In this document: piece by piece, positions 1 through 6,478 of the stretch | Numbering within the stretch: the first letter of the stretch is position 1 | Layout: every line of letters begins with the position of its first letter | Source: an uncultured Blautia sp. | Lineage (GTDB): Bacteria > Bacillota > Clostridia > Lachnospirales > Lachnospiraceae | Reading direction: 5' to 3' | Assembly: GCA_900551465.1 (NCBI GenBank) | Contig: URWL01000053.1 | Coordinates: 1-9,166 of the forward strand | DNA length: 9,166 nt | Notes under the pieces: model-generated | Told to the model about the DNA's origin: nothing | Databases searched by the model: none | What the model saw: the letters and a program-made list of their open reading frames with translations, nothing else | Position numbers and translations under genes: made by a program

Positions 1-648
1 TACCTCTCCGGCTATGGATTTTGCTTCTTTCTGCCGTTCTTCGGTAGCATTACAAATAGTGTTTAAAATATTGTCAATATTTAAAACATTATTATCATAC
101 CTCTTTTTGCAGAGAATTTCAACTAATTCTTTAAATTTGTTGTAATTAAATGTCGTCTGCGAAACAACACAGGGGATTTTGTCCGGATCAGGAACAAAAT
201 TCTCCGTTTCCTCTCTGCTTCTGAGGACTGTACAGGACCCTTCGCACCATCCGCAGATTCCCTTCACTTCAGGATGATCCGGATCACCGAATATTATGAT
301 CTGTTTTCCGGCTCTGCTTTCCCGCTCTACGATCCGGTGTATCTTCAGTACGAAAGGACAGGTAACATCCACAAAGGAAAGACCGGCAGCTTTAAGCTTC
401 TCATACACCTCACGTCCTACTCCATGAGAACGGATCACTACAGTTCCCTTACGGATGCCAGGAATATCCTCCTCCTGGATTACTGAAACACCTTTTTTTT
501 CCAGATCTGAGACAACTTCCTCATTATGGATAATAGGTCCCAGAGTGTAAATAGGAGAAACGCCTTCTTCGATGAGTTCATAAACTCTGTCCACCGCACG
601 CTTTACACCAAAACAGAAACCGGCAGTTTTTGCAGTCTTAACCTTCAT
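1..648 (-). CDS. ispH: 4-hydroxy-3-methylbut-2-enyl diphosphate reductase (IspH), 3' end beyond window
   Basis: This is the last enzyme of the MEP pathway, reducing HMBPP to IPP and DMAPP with a cytosolic [4Fe-4S] enzyme. I translated the minus strand from the ATG at 646-648. It gives 216 uninterrupted codons to the window edge, beginning MKVKTAKTAGFCFGVKRAV. The three cluster cysteines are present at C12, C97 (DVTCPFV) and C199 (TICNATEERQ), matching the spacing of E. coli C12/C96/C197. H41 (IIHNEEVV), H125 and E127 (DHPEVKG) and the QTT motif at 164-166 are also in place. The start overlaps the end of cmk by 11 bases, with a GAGG ribosome site at 658-661, so the two are probably translationally coupled. 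The stop is off the left edge. Many clostridial IspH proteins continue into S1 RNA-binding domains, but this cannot be seen here. Confidence 0.97.
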   Translation of the reverse strand, partial: MKVKTAKTAGFCFGVKRAVDRVYELIEEGVSPIYTLGPIIHNEEVVSDLEKKGVSVIQEEDIPGIRKGTVVIRSHGVGREVYEKLKAAGLSFVDVTCPFVLKIHRIVERESRAGKQIIIFGDPDHPEVKGICGWCEGSCTVLRSREETENFVPDPDKIPCVVSQTTFNYNKFKELVEILCKKRYDNNVLNIDNILNTICNATEERQKEAKSIAGEV

Positions 649-1336
649 TTTTCCCAACCTCATCTGATAATATCACTTTTTCTCTGAAGATCTGTAAAAT
701 ACTTTTTACCACTTCCTCAATCGTCATTTCAGAAGAATCTACAAGCACAGCATCTTCTGCCTGTTTCAAAGGCGAGATTTCTCTGCTCATATCTCTCATA
801 TCACGTTCTTCAATATCTCTTCGGATTTCATCCAGATTACATTTCTCACCTTTTTCCTGAAGTTCAAGGTAACGACGTTTTGCCCTGGTAATAGAACTTG
901 CAGTAAGATAAATCTTCACATCTGCATCCGGAAGAATCGTAGTGCCGATATCTCTTCCATCCATAACAACATTCATAGAGGCAGCCAGTTTTCTCTGAAG
1001 ATCCAGAAGCTTTTCTCTTACCTTAGGATTAGCCGAACTGACAGAAGCCATGTTGCCAACTTCCTCTGTACGCAGGAAAGCATTTACGTTCTCACCATTT
1101 AAAAGAACAATCTGTTCTCCGTTTTTATATTCAATGGAAATCTCTGCGCCCTGGCAGGCATCTCCGATCAGTGCAGGATTTTCTCTGTCCACCTTACAGC
1201 GGAGAAGATAAAGGGCCATTGCCCTGTACATTGCTCCTGTATCTACATACACACAGGAAAGCTCTTTTGCAACCTTTTTTGCGATGGTGCTTTTTCCGGC
1301 TCCTGCCGGGCCATCAATAGCAATATTATAGCTCAT
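638..1336 (-). CDS. cmk: (d)CMP kinase (cytidylate kinase)
   Basis: This cytosolic enzyme phosphorylates CMP/dCMP to the diphosphate with ATP, feeding RNA, DNA and lipid precursor pools. The 232-residue protein has the usual bacterial Cmk length. It shows the P-loop GPAGAGKST (residues 9-17), the DTGAMYRA motif (32-39), and MDGRDIGT (125-132), followed by an arginine-rich lid (SITRAKRRY) and the ERDMRD segment that contacts CMP. An in-frame ATG at 1378 lies inside the preceding flavoprotein gene and adds 14 residues unlike the family. The ATG at 1334-1336 puts the P-loop at the normal distance from the N-terminus and follows an AAGGAG site (1346-1351) by 9 bases, so I chose it. It starts 13 bases after the flavoprotein stop and overlaps ispH by 11 bases at its own end, indicating one operon. 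Confidence 0.96.
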   Translation of the reverse strand: MSYNIAIDGPAGAGKSTIAKKVAKELSCVYVDTGAMYRAMALYLLRCKVDRENPALIGDACQGAEISIEYKNGEQIVLLNGENVNAFLRTEEVGNMASVSSANPKVREKLLDLQRKLAASMNVVMDGRDIGTTILPDADVKIYLTASSITRAKRRYLELQEKGEKCNLDEIRRDIEERDMRDMSREISPLKQAEDAVLVDSSEMTIEEVVKSILQIFREKVILSDEVGKNEG

Positions 1337-1345
1337 TTTACTTTT

Positions 1346-1351
1346 CTCCTT
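1346..1351 (-). promoter_or_regulatory. Ribosome binding site deciding the cmk start
   Basis: AAGGAG on the minus strand, 9 bases before the ATG at 1336. It overlaps the stop codon of the upstream flavoprotein gene (TAA at 1350-1352), which is how the two genes are packed together. It rejects the longer 246-residue reading that starts at 1378. Confidence 0.8.
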
Positions 1352-2594
1352 ATTCTTCACACACAGCCATAGCTGCAAGATAAGCAGTAGACCAGGCTAT
1401 CTGAAGATTAAATCCGCCGGTTACTGCATCAAGATCAAGTACTTCTCCAACAAAATACAGATCTGACACTTTTTTTGACTCCATGGTTGCAGGATTGATC
1501 TCCTTTACGGAAACACCGCCTCTGGTGATCACAGCTTCCTTGAATTCTCCAAGACCGATAATGGTAAATGGAAAAGCTTTTACAAAAGCTCCAAAACGCA
1601 GTCTTTCTTCCCTGGATATCTCATGAATTGGTTTTTCAGGAGGAATCCCGCCGATTTTCAGCATAACAGGAGTCAGTGAAGATGGAAAAAGAACTCCTAT
1701 CACATTTTTAAACTGTTTGTTTTTCCTTGTTTCAAACTCTCTGAGAATGCGGCTGTCTAACTGTTCCGGAGAAAGTGCGGGCTTCAGATCCAAAAATGCT
1801 GTCAATTCCCCATTTTTTTTCAGAGCCGTACCTATATGAGCACTGGCAGACAATACAAGCGGACCTGTAATTCCTGAATGTGTGAACATCATTTCTCCAA
1901 AATCTCTGTAAAGGATCTTTTTACCGTTTTTTACGGTCAGTTCAACATTTTTCAAAGAAAGTCCGGCCATTTCCGGAATGTAATCCTCTTTTGTGTGAAG
2001 AGGAACAAGTGATGGAGAAAGCTCAGTCACACTATGTCCGGCTTTTTCTGCAAAACGATAACCGTCTCCGGTAGCTCCTGTTGTAGGATAGGACAAGCCT
2101 CCGGTGGCTACGATCACCGCATCTCCTTTGCAGACACTTCCATCAGAAAGACACACACCTTCTGCTTTTCCCTCTTCCAGAAGCAGGCTTTTTACCTGAC
2201 TTTTTAAATGAATACAGACACCATATTCTTTCATTTTTCTTTCCAGAGCACGAATAATATCAGAAGAATGATCAGAGCATGGAAATACACGATTACCCCG
2301 CTCAGTTTTCAGAGGAGTTCCTGCTTCCTCAAGAAAATCCATCATATCCTGGCTGGTAAATGTATAAAAGGCACTGTACAGAAATTTTGCATTCTGAACC
2401 ACTGAATTCAACAATTCCTCAGGGCTGCAGTCATTAGTTACATTGCACCGCCCCTTACCTGTAATATACAGTTTTTTCCCAAGCTTTTCATTTTTTTCAA
2501 AGAGTGTTACTTCACAGCCGTTTTTTGCAGCAAAAATCGACGCAAGCATACCGGCAGCTCCGCCTCCCACAATAATGACTCTTTTTTTATTCAT
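1350..2594 (-). CDS. NAD(P)/FAD-dependent oxidoreductase, HI0933/YhiN (BaiN-like) family
   Basis: A 414-residue flavoprotein of the HI0933/YhiN family, often auto-named BaiN or aminoacetone oxidase family. The real substrate of most members is unknown, and nothing here supports a bile acid role. The N-terminus carries the dinucleotide-binding motif VIIVGGGAAGM (residues 6-16), then an acidic strand end (LFEKNEKLGKK) and the family signature TGKGRCNVTND (45-55). The C-terminus has the second FAD motif, FVGEVLDLDAVTGGFN (381-396), followed by LQIAWSTAY. The length and both ends match complete family members. The ATG at 2592-2594 is chosen because AAAGGA (2600-2605) precedes it by 5 bases and it places the Rossmann strand directly at the N-terminus. 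A start at 2642 would lie inside a hairpin. The gene is followed immediately by cmk and is preceded by a stem-loop after the decarboxylase operon. No promoter of its own is obvious. Confidence 0.93.
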   Translation of the reverse strand: MNKKRVIIVGGGAAGMLASIFAAKNGCEVTLFEKNEKLGKKLYITGKGRCNVTNDCSPEELLNSVVQNAKFLYSAFYTFTSQDMMDFLEEAGTPLKTERGNRVFPCSDHSSDIIRALERKMKEYGVCIHLKSQVKSLLLEEGKAEGVCLSDGSVCKGDAVIVATGGLSYPTTGATGDGYRFAEKAGHSVTELSPSLVPLHTKEDYIPEMAGLSLKNVELTVKNGKKILYRDFGEMMFTHSGITGPLVLSASAHIGTALKKNGELTAFLDLKPALSPEQLDSRILREFETRKNKQFKNVIGVLFPSSLTPVMLKIGGIPPEKPIHEISREERLRFGAFVKAFPFTIIGLGEFKEAVITRGGVSVKEINPATMESKKVSDLYFVGEVLDLDAVTGGFNLQIAWSTAYLAAMAVCEE

Positions 2595-2599
2595 GAATA

Positions 2600-2605
2600 T
2601 CCTTT
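2600..2605 (-). promoter_or_regulatory. Ribosome binding site deciding the flavoprotein start
   Basis: AAAGGA on the minus strand, 5 bases before the ATG at 2594. It supports the 414-residue form over a 430-residue form starting at 2642, whose start codon would be buried in the stem-loop at 2617-2650. Confidence 0.65.
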
Positions 2606-2616
2606 CATACAGGAAA

Positions 2617-2650
2617 GGGCTGTTAATGAAGCACAGCTTCACAACAGCCC
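2617..2650 (-). terminator. Stem-loop between the decarboxylase operon and the flavoprotein gene
   Basis: Read on either strand, an 8-base outer arm (2617-2624, GGGCTGTT on +) pairs with 2643-2650 (AACAGCCC). After a small bulge, an inner 6-base arm (2627-2632, TGAAGC) pairs with 2636-2641 (GCTTCA), closing a 3-base loop. That makes a strong 14-bp imperfect hairpin. It begins 19 bases after the stop of the 5S carboxyltransferase gene. On the minus strand the tract after the stem is only TTTCCTGT, so it is a weak intrinsic terminator at best. It may allow read-through into the flavoprotein-cmk-ispH genes or act as a 3'-end stabiliser. The structure is seen directly; the terminator function is inferred. 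Confidence 0.55.
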
Positions 2651-2669
2651 CTTAACCTTTTACGTTATT

Positions 2670-4082
2670 TTATACCGGATAAGCTCCGTTTTTTGTATCT
2701 GCTGCTGTTTCGTCAACCTTTGTCTCCTGTGCCTGACGGTATTTGAAGAACTCAGTAGCAACCTGCGGGAAGAGAGCATAAGAAAGAACATCTTCATCCT
2801 GCTTCTTGTACTGTGCCATTTCACCTTCCAGTTTATCAAGCTCATTTTCAATAAGGTCTGCCGGACGGCAGGTGATCGGCTGAGTATCTCCGATACATTT
2901 TTTCTGTACTTCCGGGTCAAACGGTTTTACAGTTGCACCATATTTACCGCTTAAGATATCCTTGGTTTCTTTTGTAACCATCTTATATCTTTCACCCATA
3001 AGAACATTAAATACAGCCTGAGTACCAACGATCTGAGAAGACGGAGTAACCAGAGGCGGCTCGCCAAGGTCTTTACGTACTCTCGGAACCTCTTCCAGAA
3101 CATCATAGAATTTATCTTCTGCATGCTGTTCTTTCAGCTGAGATGTCAGATTGGAAAGCATACCTCCTGGTACCTGATACAGAAGAGTCTTAATGTTAAC
3201 ACCAAGGTTCTTCGGATTCAGAAGGCCGCTGTCAAGAGCCTCGTCACGGATCGGACGGAAGTAGTCAGCAATCTCAGCAAGAAGCTGCTGATCAAATCCT
3301 GTATCATACGGTGTTCCCTTAAAGGTCTCAACCATAACCTCTGTTGCAGGCTGGGAAGTTCCCAGTGCAAACGGAGAAATTGCTGTATCGATAATATCAA
3401 CGCCCGCTTCTACTGCTTTCATGTAAGTCATGGAAGCAACACCTGAAGTATAATGTGTATGAAGATCGATCGGGATCTTAACCGCATCTTTCAGAGCGCC
3501 TACAAGCTCTGTTGCCTGATACGGCAGAAGAAGACCCGCCATATCCTTGATACAAATGGAGTCTGCACCCATTTCTTCGATTTCTTTTGCAATATTTGTC
3601 CAATATTCCAGTGTATAGGCATCTCCAAGTGTATAAGACAGCGCTACCTGTGCATGCGCTTTTTCTTTATTAGCTGCCTTTACTGCTGTTTTCAGGTTAC
3701 GCATATCATTCAGACAGTCAAAAATACGAATGATATCAATACCGTTTGCTGCAGATTTCTGTACAAAATACTCTACAACATCGTCTGCATAAGGACGGTA
3801 TCCCAGGATATTCTGTCCACGGAACAGCATCTGAAGTTTTGTATTCTTAAATCCATCACGGAATTTACGAAGTCTTTCCCACGGATCCTCTTTCAGGAAA
3901 CGGAGGGAAGCATCAAAAGTAGCGCCGCCCCAGCATTCTACTGCATGGTAGCCTACCTTATCCATTTTATCAACGATTGGAAGCATCTGTTCTGTGCTGA
4001 GTCTTGTAGCGATCAGGGACTGATGCGCATCACGCAGGACAGTTTCCACGATTTTTACAGGTTTTTTCTCTAATTCTGCCAT
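2670..4082 (-). CDS. oadA: Oxaloacetate decarboxylase alpha / 5S-type carboxyltransferase subunit, no biotin domain
   Basis: This 470-residue HMGL-like TIM-barrel carboxyltransferase resembles OadA, pyruvate carboxylase subunit B and the transcarboxylase 5S subunit. It moves the carboxyl group of oxaloacetate to biotin, leaving pyruvate. The N-terminal barrel has VETVLRDAHQS (metal-binding D18), ECWGGATFD (49-57), FRGQNILGYR (87-96), the lysine of CIKDMAGLL (K179, carbamylated in the family) and the metal histidines of DLHTH (H208, H210). The conserved PYC/OADA domain follows, with VPGGMLSNL and VTPSSQIVGTQAV. Full OadA proteins are about 590 residues. This one ends before the biotinyl domain, so it must use the separate carrier at 5321-5695. 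The ATG at 4080-4082 follows AAGGAG (4091-4096) by 8 bases. It is the last gene of the operon, 73 bases after the beta subunit, and is followed by a stem-loop. Pyruvate as substrate (reverse direction) cannot be excluded. Confidence 0.92.
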   Translation of the reverse strand: MAELEKKPVKIVETVLRDAHQSLIATRLSTEQMLPIVDKMDKVGYHAVECWGGATFDASLRFLKEDPWERLRKFRDGFKNTKLQMLFRGQNILGYRPYADDVVEYFVQKSAANGIDIIRIFDCLNDMRNLKTAVKAANKEKAHAQVALSYTLGDAYTLEYWTNIAKEIEEMGADSICIKDMAGLLLPYQATELVGALKDAVKIPIDLHTHYTSGVASMTYMKAVEAGVDIIDTAISPFALGTSQPATEVMVETFKGTPYDTGFDQQLLAEIADYFRPIRDEALDSGLLNPKNLGVNIKTLLYQVPGGMLSNLTSQLKEQHAEDKFYDVLEEVPRVRKDLGEPPLVTPSSQIVGTQAVFNVLMGERYKMVTKETKDILSGKYGATVKPFDPEVQKKCIGDTQPITCRPADLIENELDKLEGEMAQYKKQDEDVLSYALFPQVATEFFKYRQAQETKVDETAADTKNGAYPV

Positions 4083-4155
4083 TATTTATTCTCCTTGATC
4101 TAAAATACAGAATAATATAATTCACTTTTTGACCGATGTCCGCAGCTTTTTTCTA

Positions 4156-5304
4156 TCAGACACCAAAAATCGCCATGAAGGTTCCGGCTGCTACAGCTGT
4201 ACCTATTACACCTGCTACGTTTGGTCCCATGGCATGCATCAGCAGGAAATTGGTAGGATCTGCTTCTGCACCTACCTTCTGAGATACACGGGCTGCCATC
4301 GGAACTGCAGATACACCGGCAGAACCAATCAACGGATTGATCTTTCCGCCGGAAAGCTTACACATAAGCTTGCCAAGCATAACACCGCCAAATGTACCAA
4401 AAGCAAAAGCCACAAGTCCAAGTGCTACGATTTTCAGTGTATCCAGGTTCAGGAATGCTTCCGCGCTTGTGGAAGCTCCTACAGAAGTACCCAGAAGGAT
4501 AACTACGATATACATCATTGCATTGGATGCAGTTTCTGTAAGCTGTTTTACAACTCCTGATTCACGGAACAGGTTACCAAGCATCAGCATACCTACCAGC
4601 GGAGCTGTTGTAGGAAGGATCAGGCAAACTACAATTGTGATCACGATTGGGAAAAGAATTTTTTCCAGTTTGCTGACCGGACGAAGCTGATCCATTTTGA
4701 TCTTACGTTCTTTTTCTGTTGTAAACAGTTTCATGATCGGCGGCTGAATGATCGGAACCAGTGACATATAGGAATATGCCGCCACCGCAATAGGTCCCAT
4801 AAGGGCAGTCTGTCCAAGTTTTCCTGCAAGGAAAATAGATGTCGGACCATCAGCTCCTCCGATAATAGAAATAGCTGCTGCTGCTTTTCCATTAAATCCA
4901 AGAAGGATTGCAAGGAAGTAAGCAACATAAATACCAAGCTGTGCTGCCGCACCAAGAAGGAAGCTCTTAGGATTGGCAATCAGCGGGCCAAAGTCTGTCA
5001 TGGCACCTACGCCCATAAAGATCAGAGACGGAAGGATACTCCACTCATCAAGTAAGTAGAAGTAATGAAGAAGTCCGCCAACTCCGTTGGACATATCTTC
5101 CGGATGTGCCATAATATCCGGGTAAATATTTACAAGAAGCATACCAAAAGCGATCGGAACAAGAAGAAGAGGTTCAAATCCCTTTTTAATTGCAAGGAAT
5201 AAGAATACACATGCCACCGCGATCATCAGATAGTTGCCCCATGTAAGGTTAAAGAAAGCTGTCTGATGAATCAGGTTAGACAGGGTTTCTGCAACATTAG
5301 ACAT
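4156..5304 (-). CDS. oadB: Na+-translocating decarboxylase beta subunit (OadB/MmdB/GcdB family)
   Basis: A 382-residue integral membrane protein that decarboxylates carboxybiotin and uses the energy to export Na+ across the cytoplasmic membrane. Hydrophobic segments run throughout, for example about 24-38, 44-60, 115-136, 216-232, 263-275 and 290-312. Residues known from Klebsiella OadB to bind Na+ or be essential are recognisable: aspartate D152 in GGADGPTS, the tyrosine(s) of AAYSYMSLVPIIQPP (Y177/Y179), and the N-x3-G-x4-S-x6-R pattern at N323, G327, S332 and R339 in KINPLIGSAGVSAVPMAAR. The C-terminal HAMGPNVAGVIG motif is typical. The length is in the usual beta range (roughly 375-435). 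The start at 5302-5304 follows GGGAGG by 7 bases. It lies 16 bases after the biotin carrier. The beta sequence alone does not reveal which substrate feeds the pump. Confidence 0.95.
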   Translation of the reverse strand: MSNVAETLSNLIHQTAFFNLTWGNYLMIAVACVFLFLAIKKGFEPLLLVPIAFGMLLVNIYPDIMAHPEDMSNGVGGLLHYFYLLDEWSILPSLIFMGVGAMTDFGPLIANPKSFLLGAAAQLGIYVAYFLAILLGFNGKAAAAISIIGGADGPTSIFLAGKLGQTALMGPIAVAAYSYMSLVPIIQPPIMKLFTTEKERKIKMDQLRPVSKLEKILFPIVITIVVCLILPTTAPLVGMLMLGNLFRESGVVKQLTETASNAMMYIVVILLGTSVGASTSAEAFLNLDTLKIVALGLVAFAFGTFGGVMLGKLMCKLSGGKINPLIGSAGVSAVPMAARVSQKVGAEADPTNFLLMHAMGPNVAGVIGTAVAAGTFMAIFGV

Positions 5305-5320
5305 CTGAATACCTCCCGTC

Positions 5321-5695
5321 TTAGTTCATGGTTGCCAGGGTATCTCCGTTTTCTACGGAAGCACCTTCTGTTGTATCGATACTTGCAACTGTACCATCCT
5401 GAGGTGCAACTACAGGAATCTCCATCTTCATGGATTCAAGGATCACAATGCTGTCACCGGCTTTTACTGCCTGTCCGGCAGCTGCAACAACCTTCAGTAC
5501 TTTTCCCGGAACAGAAGCAGTTACTTTAACAGCGCCTGCGCCTGCTGCCGGTGCTGCTGCCTTCGGTGCTGCCGGTGCTGCTTTTGGAGCTGCTGGCGCT
5601 GCCTTCGGTGCTGCTGCCGGTGCAGATACGCTGCCGGTCTCTTCTACAGTTACTTCATATGCAGTTCCGTTTACGGTAATTGTATAGCTTTTCAT
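5321..5695 (-). CDS. Biotin carboxyl carrier subunit of the decarboxylase (MmdC/GcdC/1.3S type)
   Basis: A 124-residue free-standing biotin carrier that shuttles carboxyl groups between the carboxyltransferase(s) and the beta subunit. It starts MKSYTITVNGTAYEVTVEE, a short beta segment common to these carriers. An Ala/Pro/Lys linker follows (about 24-56) with repeated KAAPAAP units, then a biotinyl domain (about 57-124). The biotinylation motif ESMKMEI is complete, and K90 is the expected biotin site. The hinge glycines (VPGKV, VKAGD, PQDGTV) are present. It has an AGGAGG ribosome site 8 bases before the start at 5693-5695, and the next gene downstream is the beta subunit after 16 bases. It is the only biotin domain in the window, so both carboxyltransferase subunits presumably share it. 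Confidence 0.95.
   Translation of the reverse strand: MKSYTITVNGTAYEVTVEETGSVSAPAAAPKAAPAAPKAAPAAPKAAAPAAGAGAVKVTASVPGKVLKVVAAAGQAVKAGDSIVILESMKMEIPVVAPQDGTVASIDTTEGASVENGDTLATMN
5543..5605 (-). repeat. Three tandem 21-base units coding the Ala/Pro/Lys linker of the biotin carrier
   Basis: Residues 31-51 of the carrier are KAAPAAP, KAAPAAP and KAAAPAA: three consecutive 7-residue units coded by imperfect GC-rich 21-base repeats. Such flexible swinging-arm linkers are normal in biotin carriers. The repetition makes length variation between strains plausible. Confidence 0.75.
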
Positions 5696-5718
5696 TTTAT
5701 TATCCTCCTAATTAACAA

Positions 5719-6465
5719 TTATCTTCTTGGACGTTTGATTTTACGAATAGAACGTACAACAAATCCATCAGTGCTTGTTCCTTCAGCCGCTGCAATAGCT
5801 GCTGCAATAACTGCGATCAGCTCGTTGTCATCGCTGAGTTCTACAGTTTCCGCTGCTGGCGCTGCCGGCGCAGGTGTCGGTACAGACGCAGGTTCTTTTT
5901 TCTCTTTTTTAGCTACTGAGGAACCTGGGATGAACTTGAACATGGAGATCACAAAGATCAAAAGGATCAGGATCACAAATACTGTTCCAAGTCCCATAAG
6001 GGTATTTAACCCCGCATTCTTCATAGTTGTTGACAGCGGATACTGAACATTCACTGCTACCGATGCAGGAGTGACCATTCCGTCATTCTCTTCAAACACA
6101 TAAACGAATTCTGCATCAAGCTTTTCGAAATCAACCGGTACAGTAGCTGTATACTGACGGTTTGAAAACTCAACCTCAGCTGAGCCTGCTTCTACAAACT
6201 CTCCTACCGACTCTCTTGCATCATCCCAGGCTGTCATTGCACTTACAGTAAATTCATCTCCGGATTCAAGATAAGATTTGATCTCATCCTCTCCAAGTGT
6301 GACGATCTCACTGGTCAGACCCTCTGCAGTCATAACGATCTGGGTATTGATTGACTCATCGATCTCACCGCCTGCCATTACAACTGCTGCGCCGGAAAAA
6401 GTAAGAGAAGCAGCGCAGACTGCTGCCGCACAAGCAGAAGACGCTCTTTTTAACATCTGATTCAT
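5719..6465 (-). CDS. OadG-family decarboxylase small membrane subunit with extracytoplasmic domain
   Basis: A 248-residue protein in the position of the gamma/delta subunit (OadG/MmdD), which holds the carboxyltransferase to the beta subunit. Classical members have about 80-115 residues: one membrane helix plus a cytoplasmic tail. Here residues 1-32 look like a signal peptide (Lys-Arg, then a hydrophobic Ala-rich stretch, then VVMAGG). About 33-150 form a hydrophilic acidic domain, which I infer lies outside the cell. A membrane helix covers about 153-176 (LGTVFVILILLIFVISMF). A Lys and Ala/Pro-rich linker follows, then the tail ELIAVIAAAIAAAEGTSTDGFVVRSIRKIK, here described only by its ends ELIAVI and VVRSIR, which is typical of OadG. 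The start at 6463-6465 has GAGGTG 5 bases upstream. It begins 13 bases after the 12S-type gene. The outer domain loosely resembles small secreted domains such as DUF3887, but I am unsure of that. Confidence 0.85.
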   Translation of the reverse strand: MNQMLKRASSACAAAVCAASLTFSGAAVVMAGGEIDESINTQIVMTAEGLTSEIVTLGEDEIKSYLESGDEFTVSAMTAWDDARESVGEFVEAGSAEVEFSNRQYTATVPVDFEKLDAEFVYVFEENDGMVTPASVAVNVQYPLSTTMKNAGLNTLMGLGTVFVILILLIFVISMFKFIPGSSVAKKEKKEPASVPTPAPAAPAAETVELSDDNELIAVIAAAIAAAEGTSTDGFVVRSIRKIKRPRR

Positions 6466-6478
6466 ATGCTCACCTCTC

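Noticed and set aside
1337..1378. Longer N-terminus for cmk starting at 1378
   Set aside because: The added 14 residues are unlike Cmk, overlap the flavoprotein coding end and have no suitable ribosome site, while the internal ATG at 1336 does.
2595..2642. Longer N-terminus for the flavoprotein starting at 2642
   Set aside because: The start would lie within a stable hairpin and add 16 residues ahead of the dinucleotide-binding strand. The ATG at 2594 has a ribosome site.
4083..4155. The 73-base gap before the 5S gene as a separate promoter or small RNA
   Set aside because: It is AT-rich with TATATT-like strings, but no -35/-10 pair at proper spacing and no stable stem is visible. Simple continuation of the operon is more likely.
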